Shown piece after piece: positions 25,653 to 34,236 of a stretch of DNA of 64,000 bases. Numbering within the stretch: position 1 is the first letter of the stretch; each line of letters opens with the position of its first letter. Origin of the DNA: Oscillospiraceae bacterium (GTDB lineage: Bacteria; Bacillota; Clostridia; Oscillospirales; Ruminococcaceae); NCBI GenBank assembly GCA_017461565.1, contig JAFTXQ010000002.1, positions 62,001 to 126,000 of the forward strand, given 5' to 3'. Position numbers and translations under genes: made by a program. The notes below the pieces were generated by a model. It saw only the letters and a program-made list of their open reading frames with translations. It searched no databases and was not told where the DNA came from.

Positions 25653-26824
25653 TAGATTATGACAAGATACTTCCCGAGCGTATCAAGGGCATACAGCCCT
25701 CGGGAATAAGAAAGTTTTTTGACATTGCACAGTCGGTGGAGGGCGTAATATCCCTTTCCGTCGGCGAGCCTGATTTCAAGACGCCCTGGGCAGCACGCAA
25801 GGAGGCCATCAGGATACTTGAAAAGGGCAGAACAGCCTACACCGCAAACAGCGGTCTTATTGAGCTGAGAAGAGTGGTTTCCGAATATCTCAAAGAGACC
25901 ATTCATACTGAATACAGCCCCGAAAAGGAAATAATAATCACTGTCGGCGGCTCAGAGGCTATCGATATGGCGTTCCGTACAATGATAGCCGAGGGCGACG
26001 AGGTACTTGTGCCCGAGCCGAGCTTTGTCTGCTACTCGCCGCTTGTTACGGTGTGCGGCGGCACAGCCGTGCCTATCGTCACAAAGCGTGAGGATAACTT
26101 CCGTCTTACAGCACAGGCACTTAAGGAGAAGATAACGCCCCGTACAAAGCTGCTGGTGCTTCCTTTCCCTAATAATCCCACAGGTGCTGTAATGCGCCGT
26201 GACCATCTTGAGGAGATCGCCGATGTGCTTCGTGGCACTGATATCATGGTGCTGTCTGACGAGATCTACTCCGAGATGACATACAACGGAGAAAAGCACG
26301 TTTCCATCGCCGAGATAGAGGGCATGAAAGAGCGCACTATCGTGATAAACGGCTTCTCAAAAGCATTTGCCATGACAGGCTGGCGACTGGGCTATGCCGC
26401 AGGACCTCAGCCGATAATGAAGCAGATGCTGAAGCTCCATCAGTATTGCATAATGTCCAGCCCCACGGTCAGCCAGTTTGCTGCCATAGTTGCCATGACG
26501 AAATGCCGTGAGGAAGTGGATAAGATGATAGAAGAATACGATATGCGCCGCAGGCTGCTTGTAAAGGGCTTTAATGACATGGGCCTGGATTGCTTTGAGC
26601 CTGAGGGAGCATTCTATGTGTTCCCCTGCATAAAGTCCACGGGCATGACTTCGGCAGAGTTCTGCGAGCGGCTTATCTATGACAAGAAAGTTGCGGTCGT
26701 TCCGGGCAGCGCATTCGGTGAGAGCGGAGAGGGCTTTGTAAGAGTGTCTTACGCTTATTCGGTGCAGCACCTTACAACGGCCCTGGGTCGTATAAGAGAA
26801 TTTATTGAGGAGATCAAAAAGTGA
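25649..26824 (+). CDS. Pyridoxal-phosphate aminotransferase, class I/II (aspartate aminotransferase-like)
   Basis: A 391-residue fold-type I aminotransferase. VGEPDFKTP near the N-terminus, PFPNNPTGAVM in the middle, DEIYSEM with the PLP-pyridine aspartate, and FSKAFAMTGWRLGYAAGP with the Schiff-base lysine at 238 are all present, as is the C-terminal carboxylate-binding arginine in EGFVRVSYA. It belongs to the PatA/AspC-like group; the amino donor is unknown. It starts inside the end of the Lrp gene and overlaps ispE by 4 bases, so three genes are translated as a coupled chain. Confidence 0.92.
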   Translation: MIDYDKILPERIKGIQPSGIRKFFDIAQSVEGVISLSVGEPDFKTPWAARKEAIRILEKGRTAYTANSGLIELRRVVSEYLKETIHTEYSPEKEIIITVGGSEAIDMAFRTMIAEGDEVLVPEPSFVCYSPLVTVCGGTAVPIVTKREDNFRLTAQALKEKITPRTKLLVLPFPNNPTGAVMRRDHLEEIADVLRGTDIMVLSDEIYSEMTYNGEKHVSIAEIEGMKERTIVINGFSKAFAMTGWRLGYAAGPQPIMKQMLKLHQYCIMSSPTVSQFAAIVAMTKCREEVDKMIEEYDMRRRLLVKGFNDMGLDCFEPEGAFYVFPCIKSTGMTSAEFCERLIYDKKVAVVPGSAFGESGEGFVRVSYAYSVQHLTTALGRIREFIEEIKK

Positions 26825-27663
26825 TCGTTACTGCTGACGCAAAGCTTAATCTGTATCTTGACATCACAGGCAGGCGCAGCGATGGTTATCACCTGCTTGA
26901 AACGGTGATGCAGAGCGTTTCCCTGTCGGATGTGCTGGATATCAATATTACAGAGGGAGAGGGTATTACTGTTTCCTGTGATGTGCCTCGCATTCCCTCG
27001 GATGAAAGCAATATAGCATACAAGGCTGCGCAAAGATATCTTGATGCGGCAGGCGTAAAGGCACGTGTGGATATCCGTATACAGAAGCGTATCCCCAGCG
27101 GTGCAGGTATGGGAGGCGGAAGTTCGGATGCCGCTGCAGTGCTGACAGCGATGAACAGATATTTCAACAACGCCTTAAGCGTGGAAAAGCTGCATGATAT
27201 TGCTTCGGGGCTTGGTGCAGATGTGCCGTTCTGCCTTACGGGCGGCACAAAGAAATGCAGGGGCATAGGCGAGGTGATATCGTCTGCTCCGCAGATAAAG
27301 CGCTGTGTTTTTCTGGTCGTGATGCCTGACTTTACCTGCGTCACGAAGGAAGCCTATGCAAAGTTTGATGTCACTCCGATCCCGCCCAGAGATGCTATCA
27401 ACGAGTTTGCTTCGCAGCTTGGCGGCAGCTTTGAGGGGCGGATGTACAATACCTTTGAGGTGCTGTATTCCGATAACCGTATAAAACTGCTCAAGGCAGA
27501 GCTTATGCGGCACGGTGCAAGAGGCGCTTTGCTTACGGGCAGCGGAGCGGCTGTTTTCGGCGTGTTTGATGACGAGGAGACTGCAAATGCCGCAGCCAGA
27601 TATTTCCCGCTTAATTTTACTTCGGTTTGCATACCGACAGAGCAAAGTATACATTTTGTGTAA
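26821..27663 (+). CDS. ispE: 4-diphosphocytidyl-2-C-methyl-D-erythritol kinase
   Basis: A 280-residue GHMP kinase of the MEP isoprenoid pathway that phosphorylates CDP-methylerythritol. AKLNLYLDITGRRSDGYHLL is the N-terminal signature. IPSGAGMGGGSSDAAAVL is the GHMP ATP loop. LGADVPFCLTGGT and LLTGSGAAVFGVF are further conserved blocks. The start is a GTG overlapping the aminotransferase stop. The length is normal. The call is secure. Confidence 0.95.
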   Translation: MIVTADAKLNLYLDITGRRSDGYHLLETVMQSVSLSDVLDINITEGEGITVSCDVPRIPSDESNIAYKAAQRYLDAAGVKARVDIRIQKRIPSGAGMGGGSSDAAAVLTAMNRYFNNALSVEKLHDIASGLGADVPFCLTGGTKKCRGIGEVISSAPQIKRCVFLVVMPDFTCVTKEAYAKFDVTPIPPRDAINEFASQLGGSFEGRMYNTFEVLYSDNRIKLLKAELMRHGARGALLTGSGAAVFGVFDDEETANAAARYFPLNFTSVCIPTEQSIHFV

Positions 27664-27696
27664 ATAATTACAATATCGGATAAAGGAGGATATAAT

Positions 27697-28056
27697 ATGA
27701 TAAGAGTGAAAAATCACATTGGCGAGATCACGGTATCTCAGGAATATTTTATGTCCCTTATCAGCAATACGGTGACCAATTGCTTTGGCGTGGTGCAGAT
27801 GAATATCAGCAGCCCTAAGCAGACCGTTATGGCTTCGCTTCCGTTTACAAAGGACAAGGAGCAGGCTACAAAGGGTATCACTGTGCGTGTGGGCAAGGAC
27901 AAGCTTGTCGTGGATCTTCATATCACGGTGATGTACGGCGTGAATGTCGGCGCTGTGGTAAGGAGCATAATGAACAAGGTGCGCTATACAGTTGAAGAAA
28001 GCACCGGCATATCTGTCGAAAAGGTCAATGTCTATGTTGACGGTATCAGAACATAA
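27697..28056 (+). CDS. Asp23/Gls24 family protein
   Basis: A 119-residue protein of the Asp23/Gls24 (DUF322) family. GEITVSQEYFMSLISNTVTN and VDLHITVMYGVNVGAVV, then VEESTGISVEKVNVYVDGI, are the standard conserved blocks. These proteins are small cytoplasmic or membrane-tethered factors tied to envelope stress. AAGGAGG precedes the ATG. The neighbouring DAK2 gene follows, the usual Gls24-DAK2-RecG order in Firmicutes. Confidence 0.92.
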   Translation: MIRVKNHIGEITVSQEYFMSLISNTVTNCFGVVQMNISSPKQTVMASLPFTKDKEQATKGITVRVGKDKLVVDLHITVMYGVNVGAVVRSIMNKVRYTVEESTGISVEKVNVYVDGIRT

Positions 28057-28102
28057 CAGCATAAATCTTAACAATATAATTCAGGAAGGATCTTTTTAAA
28101 AA

Positions 28103-29749
28103 ATGATGATTACAGGAAAGCTCTTCAGAGATGCGGTTATTTCGGGAGCTAACAACATTTCAAATCAGAGACAGGCTGTGGACGAGCTTAACGTATTCCC
28201 TGTCCCCGACGGAGACACGGGTACAAACATGTCCATGACTATCGGCAACGCTCTTGCCGAGATGAAAAAGGCAAGCGACGCAGTTGGTGCGGGTGATGCG
28301 GCAAAGGCGGTCGCTTCTGCTATGCTTAGAGGTGCCAGAGGAAACTCGGGCGTTATCCTGTCACTTATATTCAGAGGGCTTTCAAAGGGACTTGCAGGAA
28401 AGACAGAGGCAGATGCAAAGGCGCTGTCCGAGGCTTTCAAGCTTGGTGTTGACGCAGCTTATAAGTCCGTTATGAAGCCAACAGAGGGTACCATCCTAAC
28501 AGTTGCAAGAGAAGCTTATGAGAATACGGTATCTCTCGGAGTTGAGGGCGGCGATGCGGCTGAGTTCTTGAAGGCATATATCGCTGAGGCTGAAAAAACT
28601 CTTGAAAAGACTCCCGAGATGCTCCCTGCGCTTAAAAAAGCAGGTGTAGTTGACGCAGGTGGCCGTGGCCTTATCGTTATCCTTGAGGGTATGATGCAGG
28701 TCATCGGCGGCGGCAGCATTATTGAGGCACAGGACGCTGTAAAGCCTGTTGGACCTGTTGCTGTTGCGGCTGCTGCTACAGGCTCCTCCGAGGAGATAAC
28801 ATTTGCATACTGCACAGAGTTCATCGTCCTGAAAAAGCAGGGCGCAAAGGATGCTACCGCACTCAGGGCATTCCTTGAGACTATCGGTGACTGTGTAGTT
28901 GTGGTGGATGATGATGAGATAATCAAGGTTCACGTTCACTCCAACCATCCCGGTAAGGCTATCGAGGAGGGTCTGAAGTTCGGTGAGCTTACCAAGATGA
29001 AGATAGAGAATATGCGCGAGCAGCACAATAATATCATCAAGGCTGACGAGGCTGCACAGACCAACAGAAAGGCTCCCGTACCTCCCGAGAAGGATGTGGG
29101 ATTTGTTGCGGTTGCGGCAGGCGCAGGTGTTGAGGCACTTTTCTGTGACCTGGGCGTTGATAATGTCGTTCGTGGCGGACAGACAATGAATCCCTCTACC
29201 GAGGATATCCTTGAGGCTATCGGACAGACTCCCGCACACAATGTATTCGTTCTCCCCAACAACAAGAATATCATCATGGCTGCTGAGCAGGCTGTAAAGC
29301 TTGCTGACAGGAACGTATGCGTTCTCCAGTCCAGAACTATCCCTCAGGGTATATCTGCAATGATGGCGTATGATCCCGATTCCGACTTCAAGACAAACAG
29401 AAGCGGCATGACAGATGCGCTGGGCAGAGTGCAGAGCGGTCAGATCACCTTCGCAGTGCGTGACAGTGAATACGATGGTCACAAGATAAAGCAGGGCGAG
29501 ATACTTGCTATGGATAACGGTAAGATCGTATTCACAGAGGCTGATGTAACAAAGGCTATGGTGAAGCTTACAAAGCGCCTTGTGAACGGCTCCAGCAGCT
29601 TTATCACCGTGATCTACGGCTCTGATGTGAGCGACGAGGACGCAAACGAGGCTTATGAGAAGCTCCGTGCGAAGATCAGCGACAATATAGACATTGTACT
29701 GGTGAACGGCGGACAGCCTGTATACTACTATATCATTTCTGTTGAATAA
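28103..29749 (+). CDS. DAK2-domain protein, FakA/YloV-like fatty acid kinase
   Basis: A 548-residue protein. The N-terminal DAK2 (DhaL-like) kinase domain has NVFPVPDGDTGTNMSMT with metal-binding Asp36 and Asp38, and RGARGNSGVILS. A middle domain (about 230-310) carries DDEIIKVHVHSNHPG. The C-terminal domain starts near 330 and has FVLPNNKNIIMAAEQA. FakA proteins phosphorylate fatty acids held by a FakB protein; no FakB gene is in the window. ATG codons at 28103 and 28106 both follow AGGAAGG. Its stop overlaps the recG start. Confidence 0.9.
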   Translation: MMITGKLFRDAVISGANNISNQRQAVDELNVFPVPDGDTGTNMSMTIGNALAEMKKASDAVGAGDAAKAVASAMLRGARGNSGVILSLIFRGLSKGLAGKTEADAKALSEAFKLGVDAAYKSVMKPTEGTILTVAREAYENTVSLGVEGGDAAEFLKAYIAEAEKTLEKTPEMLPALKKAGVVDAGGRGLIVILEGMMQVIGGGSIIEAQDAVKPVGPVAVAAAATGSSEEITFAYCTEFIVLKKQGAKDATALRAFLETIGDCVVVVDDDEIIKVHVHSNHPGKAIEEGLKFGELTKMKIENMREQHNNIIKADEAAQTNRKAPVPPEKDVGFVAVAAGAGVEALFCDLGVDNVVRGGQTMNPSTEDILEAIGQTPAHNVFVLPNNKNIIMAAEQAVKLADRNVCVLQSRTIPQGISAMMAYDPDSDFKTNRSGMTDALGRVQSGQITFAVRDSEYDGHKIKQGEILAMDNGKIVFTEADVTKAMVKLTKRLVNGSSSFITVIYGSDVSDEDANEAYEKLRAKISDNIDIVLVNGGQPVYYYIISVE

Positions 29750-31773
29750 TGGACATCACATATCTTAAGGGCGTTGGTCCCAAAAGAGCGGAATTATACA
29801 AAAAAATAGGCGTGGAAACGGTGGAGCAGCTTACCGAGCTATATCCTCGGGATTATGTTGACTTCACTGCGCCGCTTACGATAGCACAGGTGCAGCCCGG
29901 CGAGGTCTGCGCCTTTCGTGCGTTTGTGGCAAGGAAGTCTGCGCCTTTCAGCAGCTATTCCAAAATGGCGATATACAAGGCAGTGCTCACAGACGGAACG
30001 GGAAGTATCACTGCCGTGTTCTTCAATGCGAAATACACCTTTGAAAAGCTTGCAGAAAATGAGGAGTACCTGTTTTATGGCAGGATAAGCGGAGATCTTA
30101 TCGGGCTTCAGGTGTCCTCGCCGATGTTTGTGAAACCGCATGAGGGCGGGCTTCTCCCGAAATATCCGCTGACTGCGGGGCTTACCAACAACATGGTGTC
30201 CGCAAACATGAAAACGGCGCTTTCGATGGTGAAATATCAAGAATCCTTGCCTGAGGATATACGGCAGCGATATTCGCTTTGCGGCTGCGAGGAGGCAGTG
30301 CGTAAGATACACTTCCCGAAAAGCCGCAAGGAGTATGTCGAAGCACGCCGCAGATTGGTTTTTGAAGAGCTTCTGACGCTTAAACTGGGGCTTTCGCTTA
30401 TGAGGGAGCGCAGCAGAGAGATGAGCGGTGCTGTTATGCAGGACAAGAGTCTTGAAGCCTTCTATGCGGCATTGTCGTTCAGTCCTACGGGTGCACAGCA
30501 GCGTGCGGTGGCGGAATGTATTGCTGATATGCAGCGGAATGAGCCTATGAACAGGCTGCTTCAGGGCGATGTCGGCGCAGGAAAGACGCTGGTTGCGGCG
30601 GCAGTGGCGTACTTTTCGCATCTGAACGGATATCAGACCCTGGTGATGGCGCCTACCGAGGTGCTGGCACGTCAGCATTATGCGACATTCAGCAATATGA
30701 TTTCGCATCTTGGGGTGAGAGTCGAGCTGCTTTCGGGCAGCATGACTGCGAAGCAGAAATCCGAGGTCCGCAGGGCAGCGGCAGACGGTGAGATAAATGT
30801 GCTGGTGGGAACTCAGGCGCTGATACAGAAAAGCTCGGTGATGAAAGATCCGGGGCTTGTTATCGTGGACGAGCAGCACCGCTTCGGAGTGGCACAGCGC
30901 TCGGCGCTTGCCGAAAAGGGTGCAAACCCCCATGTGCTGGCGATGTCGGCGACGCCTATCCCGAGAACGCTTGCCATGATCGTGTACGGCGATCTTGATG
31001 TTTCGGTGCTTGACGAGATGCCCGTGGGCAGGCTTCCTGTCAAGACCTATGCGGTGGACACTTCGTTCCGTCCGAGGATATATAATTTTATCAAAAAGCA
31101 TATCGCAGAGGGACGGCAGGCATATATCGTGTGTCCTCTTGTGGAGGAGAGCGAAAACGTCCGCAGTGAAAAGGCAAGTGCGATAGAATACTACAACCGC
31201 CTTTGCGAGGGAGAGTTCCGTGATATTCCTGCGGGACTTCTTTATGGCAGAATGAAGCAGTCGGACAAGGATGAAGTGATGCGCCGTTTCAGAGAAAACG
31301 AGCTTAAGCTGCTTGTGTCCACGACTGTTATAGAAGTAGGCGTGGATGTGCCTAATGCTAATGTCATGCTTATCGAAAATGCGGAGCAGTTCGGGCTTTC
31401 ACAGCTTCATCAGCTGCGAGGACGTGTGGGACGTGGAAGCGAGCAGTCCTACTGCGTTCTTATGACGGATAACGGCAGCGAATATACGAAGGCACGCACC
31501 GATGCGATGGTGAAGACTAACGACGGTTTTGAGATAGCACGGCTTGATCTTGCGCTTCGAGGACCCGGTAACTTTTTCGGCAGACAGCAGCATGGACTTC
31601 CGCCACTTAAGGTCGCAGATATTGCGGATGACGCCGAGGTGCTTTCAGAGGTGGATGACCTTGCAGAAAAGATACTTAAGTCGGATGGCAGTCTGAGCCT
31701 GCCAAGGCATGGCGGACTGCGCAGGAAGGTGGAGGAGCTTTTCGGGCAGAACGGCGCATACGGCTGGAACTGA
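29749..31773 (+). CDS. recG: ATP-dependent DNA helicase RecG
   Basis: A 674-residue branch-migration helicase. The N-terminal wedge/OB domain (about 1-230) begins LKGVGPKRAELYKKIGVETV. The helicase core has LLQGDVGAGKTLVAAA (Walker A), VIVDEQHRFGVAQR (DEQH box), SATPIPRTLAM, and LHQLRGRVGRG (motif VI). The C-terminal ARxDAMxxTxDGFEIAxxDLxLRGPG block is also typical of RecG. It starts inside the last codons of the DAK2 gene. It acts on stalled forks and recombination intermediates. Confidence 0.96.
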   Translation: MDITYLKGVGPKRAELYKKIGVETVEQLTELYPRDYVDFTAPLTIAQVQPGEVCAFRAFVARKSAPFSSYSKMAIYKAVLTDGTGSITAVFFNAKYTFEKLAENEEYLFYGRISGDLIGLQVSSPMFVKPHEGGLLPKYPLTAGLTNNMVSANMKTALSMVKYQESLPEDIRQRYSLCGCEEAVRKIHFPKSRKEYVEARRRLVFEELLTLKLGLSLMRERSREMSGAVMQDKSLEAFYAALSFSPTGAQQRAVAECIADMQRNEPMNRLLQGDVGAGKTLVAAAVAYFSHLNGYQTLVMAPTEVLARQHYATFSNMISHLGVRVELLSGSMTAKQKSEVRRAAADGEINVLVGTQALIQKSSVMKDPGLVIVDEQHRFGVAQRSALAEKGANPHVLAMSATPIPRTLAMIVYGDLDVSVLDEMPVGRLPVKTYAVDTSFRPRIYNFIKKHIAEGRQAYIVCPLVEESENVRSEKASAIEYYNRLCEGEFRDIPAGLLYGRMKQSDKDEVMRRFRENELKLLVSTTVIEVGVDVPNANVMLIENAEQFGLSQLHQLRGRVGRGSEQSYCVLMTDNGSEYTKARTDAMVKTNDGFEIARLDLALRGPGNFFGRQQHGLPPLKVADIADDAEVLSEVDDLAEKILKSDGSLSLPRHGGLRRKVEELFGQNGAYGWN

Positions 31774-31802
31774 AGTATATTAAAAAGTCAAGGAGAGATA
31801 CT

Positions 31803-32564
31803 ATGTCACAGGCAGAGCTTGAGATAAAAATGGAGCGATGGAGATATCCCCGCTTTTTTACGGAAAATATATCGGAAACAGTTGCTGTGCTTTCGGGCGA
31901 GGATGCAAAGCACGCTGTACAGGTGCTTCGCATGAGAGAGGGAGACTATGCCGTCATCTGCGACGGCAAGGGCACGGACTATCTCGGGCAGCTTTCCTCG
32001 GCGGGCGGCGAGTGTGTTTTTGATCTGCTGGAAAAAACCAGGAACGAAGCTGAACCTACAGTCCGTCTCAGGCTTTTTCAGGCTATGCCCAAAAGCGATA
32101 AGATGGAATTTATCGTACAAAAGGCGGTCGAGTGCGGCGCTTGTGAAATAGTTCCGTTTTTTTCAAAAAGATGTGTTTCCCGTCCGGATAAAAAGCAGCT
32201 TGCCAAAAAGACCGAGCGTTACCGCAGGATAGCTTATGAAGCGGCAAAGCAGTGCGGCAGAGGTGTCATACCACAGGTGCATGAGGCGGTGGAATTTTCC
32301 GCATTGTTTGATATGATCCCTTCGGAAAATACGGGTATACTGTTTTATGAGTGCGCAGAGCTTCCATTGAGGGATGTTGCTGCAAAGCTCGGGCAGAATA
32401 TAGATATCATCATAGGCAGCGAGGGCGGCTTTGAGCGGCAGGAGGCTGAAAAGCTTGAGAAGCACGGGATCGTTCCTGTGTCTCTTGGCAAGCGCATACT
32501 ACGCTGTGAAACTGCTCCGATAGCAGCGATTTCTGTTTTGATGAATATGACAGGAAATATGTGA
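31803..32564 (+). CDS. rsmE: 16S rRNA (uracil(1498)-N(3))-methyltransferase RsmE
   Basis: A 253-residue SPOUT-family methyltransferase. The N-terminal PUA-like domain includes HAVQVLRMREGDYAVICDGKG. The SPOUT knot has MEFIVQKAVECGACEIVPFF, and IIGSEGGFERQEAEKLEKHG and LGKRILRCETAPIAAISV, the SAM-binding knot motifs. The ATG at 31803 is 6 bases after AAGGAGAG. It lies 29 bases after recG and probably ends this transcript. Confidence 0.93.
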   Translation: MSQAELEIKMERWRYPRFFTENISETVAVLSGEDAKHAVQVLRMREGDYAVICDGKGTDYLGQLSSAGGECVFDLLEKTRNEAEPTVRLRLFQAMPKSDKMEFIVQKAVECGACEIVPFFSKRCVSRPDKKQLAKKTERYRRIAYEAAKQCGRGVIPQVHEAVEFSALFDMIPSENTGILFYECAELPLRDVAAKLGQNIDIIIGSEGGFERQEAEKLEKHGIVPVSLGKRILRCETAPIAAISVLMNMTGNM

Positions 32565-32602
32565 TTTTTTTGGAGTATTTAACTAAAAATACGCTCCGAT
32601 AC

Positions 32603-32631
32603 TTGAAAAAATTTATAAGAAGGTATATACT
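32603..32631 (+). promoter_or_regulatory. Promoter of the acidic membrane protein gene
   Basis: TTGAAA (32603-32608), 17 bases, TATACT (32626-32631). A hairpin of GGAG and TATTT with their complements lies just upstream, 32571-32597, and may terminate rsmE. Confidence 0.75.
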
Positions 32632-32679
32632 GTAACTGTAACATTGATTTCTTAATGTATATTTCAGGAGGATATCACC

Positions 32680-32967
32680 ATGAGCAAAGGTTTTGGTATT
32701 GCACTGGTTGGACTGCTTGCGGTAGCAGGCGGCGTTGCGGCAGCTGCAATTCTTACAAAGAAGAAGCTTGAAAAGGAAAACGAAGAAGACTACTACGATG
32801 AGTGGGATGATACTGAGTGGCTGGACGACGAGGATTTTGACTTCGACGATGCAGAAGAATGTATCTCCGATACAGCGGCAGAGGCTGCAGAAGCTATCGC
32901 CGAGGTAAATAAGGAGCTTATCGAAGAGGTTGAAGAGGTTGCCGAGGAAGTTGACAGCCAGCTTTGA
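32680..32967 (+). CDS. Small membrane protein with a very acidic tail
   Basis: A 95-residue protein. Residues 5-25 form one glycine- and alanine-rich membrane helix, and residues 26-34 are lysine-rich. From about 36 to 95 the chain is extremely acidic, with clusters such as EEDYYDEWDDTEWLDDEDFD and EEVEEVAEEVD. The basic stretch after the helix places the acidic tail in the cytoplasm. AGGAGG precedes the ATG, and the gene has its own promoter and terminator, so it is probably well expressed. I do not recognise the family; it loosely resembles YtxH-type proteins only in layout. Confidence 0.75.
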   Translation: MSKGFGIALVGLLAVAGGVAAAAILTKKKLEKENEEDYYDEWDDTEWLDDEDFDFDDAEECISDTAAEAAEAIAEVNKELIEEVEEVAEEVDSQL

Positions 32968-32980
32968 TCCCATGTCTTTA

Positions 32981-33012
32981 ACAGGGCGTGCCTGTGCATC
33001 GCCCTGTTTTTA
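32981..33012 (+). terminator. Terminator after the acidic membrane protein gene
   Basis: ACAGGGCG (32981-32988) pairs with CGCCCTGT (33000-33007), followed by TTTTTAT. It is a standard intrinsic terminator. Confidence 0.85.
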
Positions 33013-33031
33013 TGTGTAGTTTGGAGGTATT

Positions 33032-34042
33032 ATGAAAAGAACATTATGCCTGATGTTCTGCGCTTGTCTGCTTATGACGGGGTGCGGAGGAGATGCGCAG
33101 CAAAGCAGCACCCCTTTAAAGGAAAGTGTCGAAGCAAAGCAGACCGAGGATGCGGTGCAGACCTCTTTGGCAGAAGAGAGCAGTGAGGAAAGCTCAGCTC
33201 CTGTTGTGGTGGTTACAGAGGACTCACCTGTGGCAGAAACACAGGAAACGCTTCCGCCCCCTGTGACAGCTGAGGCTGATGGTACTTCGGAGCAGACGGA
33301 CGCTTACGCTGAGATGATAACCGCATTTGACAATGAGTATCTCGGGCTTCCGCAGAAGGATAAGGTCTACATATTCCAGAGTACGGGCGCCACTACGGAG
33401 ATGAATGGCGCTGTTTATCATGCTGTTTCCTGCTACGATGAGTATGAGGGTGCGCTGTATTATATGTGCGATTTCTATATTGCAGAGGATGGCGCTTCGG
33501 TGTATCGCTACTATCTTAGCGAGGACAGATACGCTTTGCTCCCTGAGACTGTCGGATTTGAGCAGATGGATCCCTCTACACAGGAGCCTGAGGAGATATT
33601 TGCCGTTGCGAACGAGCTTTACGGCTATTTTGCGTTAAGCAGTCTGCCATGCTCCTATGAAAACGTGCTGGAGTTTGAGGTGGACGGCGAGATGTATCCG
33701 TTCTATATGGTGACGGATGAGCGCCTTGACACAAAGATGGAGCTTATAGACGCGCTGAGCTGCTATTTTTCGATGGAGATAATCAACTCGCTTATGGACA
33801 GCTCTTTTTATCGGGACGGTCCCGACGGAAAGCTGTACACCTCGGATGGGGCCAGAGGCTCGGATATCTTCTATGTCGGTACTGAATATGAGCTGACCCT
33901 CCTTATCGGAGATACCGCAGAGTTTACCGCATACAATACCTATGGCTATGAAAACGGTGAAACTGTGGAGGAGGAGTATGTATACAATGCTGTAAAGCAG
34001 GACGGCAGATGGGTGTTCACCAATTTTGAGCTGCCTTATTGA
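33032..34042 (+). CDS. Lipoprotein, function unknown
   Basis: A 336-residue lipoprotein. The signal peptide ends in LLMTGC (lipobox, Cys at about 18). It is followed by a low-complexity linker rich in Ser, Thr, Glu and Val (about 20-85), then a folded domain of about 250 residues with many Tyr and acidic residues. I recognise no catalytic motif. GGAGG lies 7 bases before the ATG. There is an intrinsic terminator behind it. Confidence 0.75.
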   Translation: MKRTLCLMFCACLLMTGCGGDAQQSSTPLKESVEAKQTEDAVQTSLAEESSEESSAPVVVVTEDSPVAETQETLPPPVTAEADGTSEQTDAYAEMITAFDNEYLGLPQKDKVYIFQSTGATTEMNGAVYHAVSCYDEYEGALYYMCDFYIAEDGASVYRYYLSEDRYALLPETVGFEQMDPSTQEPEEIFAVANELYGYFALSSLPCSYENVLEFEVDGEMYPFYMVTDERLDTKMELIDALSCYFSMEIINSLMDSSFYRDGPDGKLYTSDGARGSDIFYVGTEYELTLLIGDTAEFTAYNTYGYENGETVEEEYVYNAVKQDGRWVFTNFELPY

Positions 34043-34051
34043 GTTTTTTGG

Positions 34052-34082
34052 ACCGCCTTTGTATATCAGAGGCGGTTTTTTC
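34052..34082 (+). terminator. Terminator after the lipoprotein gene
   Basis: ACCGCCT (34052-34058) pairs with AGGCGGT (34070-34076), followed by six or more T residues. Confidence 0.85.
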
Positions 34083-34155
34083 TAACAATATAGTATATCT
34101 AAAAAAAGCATATTGTGTAAAAAATGCTGAAACAGCAAAAAAATACAAAATACTA

Positions 34156-34184
34156 TTGAAAAATCAAATGAAATGTGATAAAAT
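34156..34184 (+). promoter_or_regulatory. Promoter of the F420 ligase-like gene
   Basis: TTGAAA (34156-34161), 17 bases, TAAAAT (34179-34184). The leader carries a small GATTG/CAATC hairpin and AAGGAG. Confidence 0.7.
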
Positions 34185-34236
34185 ATGAGTTGCGATTGAG
34201 GCAATCAGTTGTATTTAATTATAAGGAGTGTTCATT

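Noticed and set aside
29839-31101. A 420-codon leftward open frame inside recG
   Set aside because: Rich in His, Arg and Cys as expected of an antisense shadow; recG is fully conserved on the other strand.
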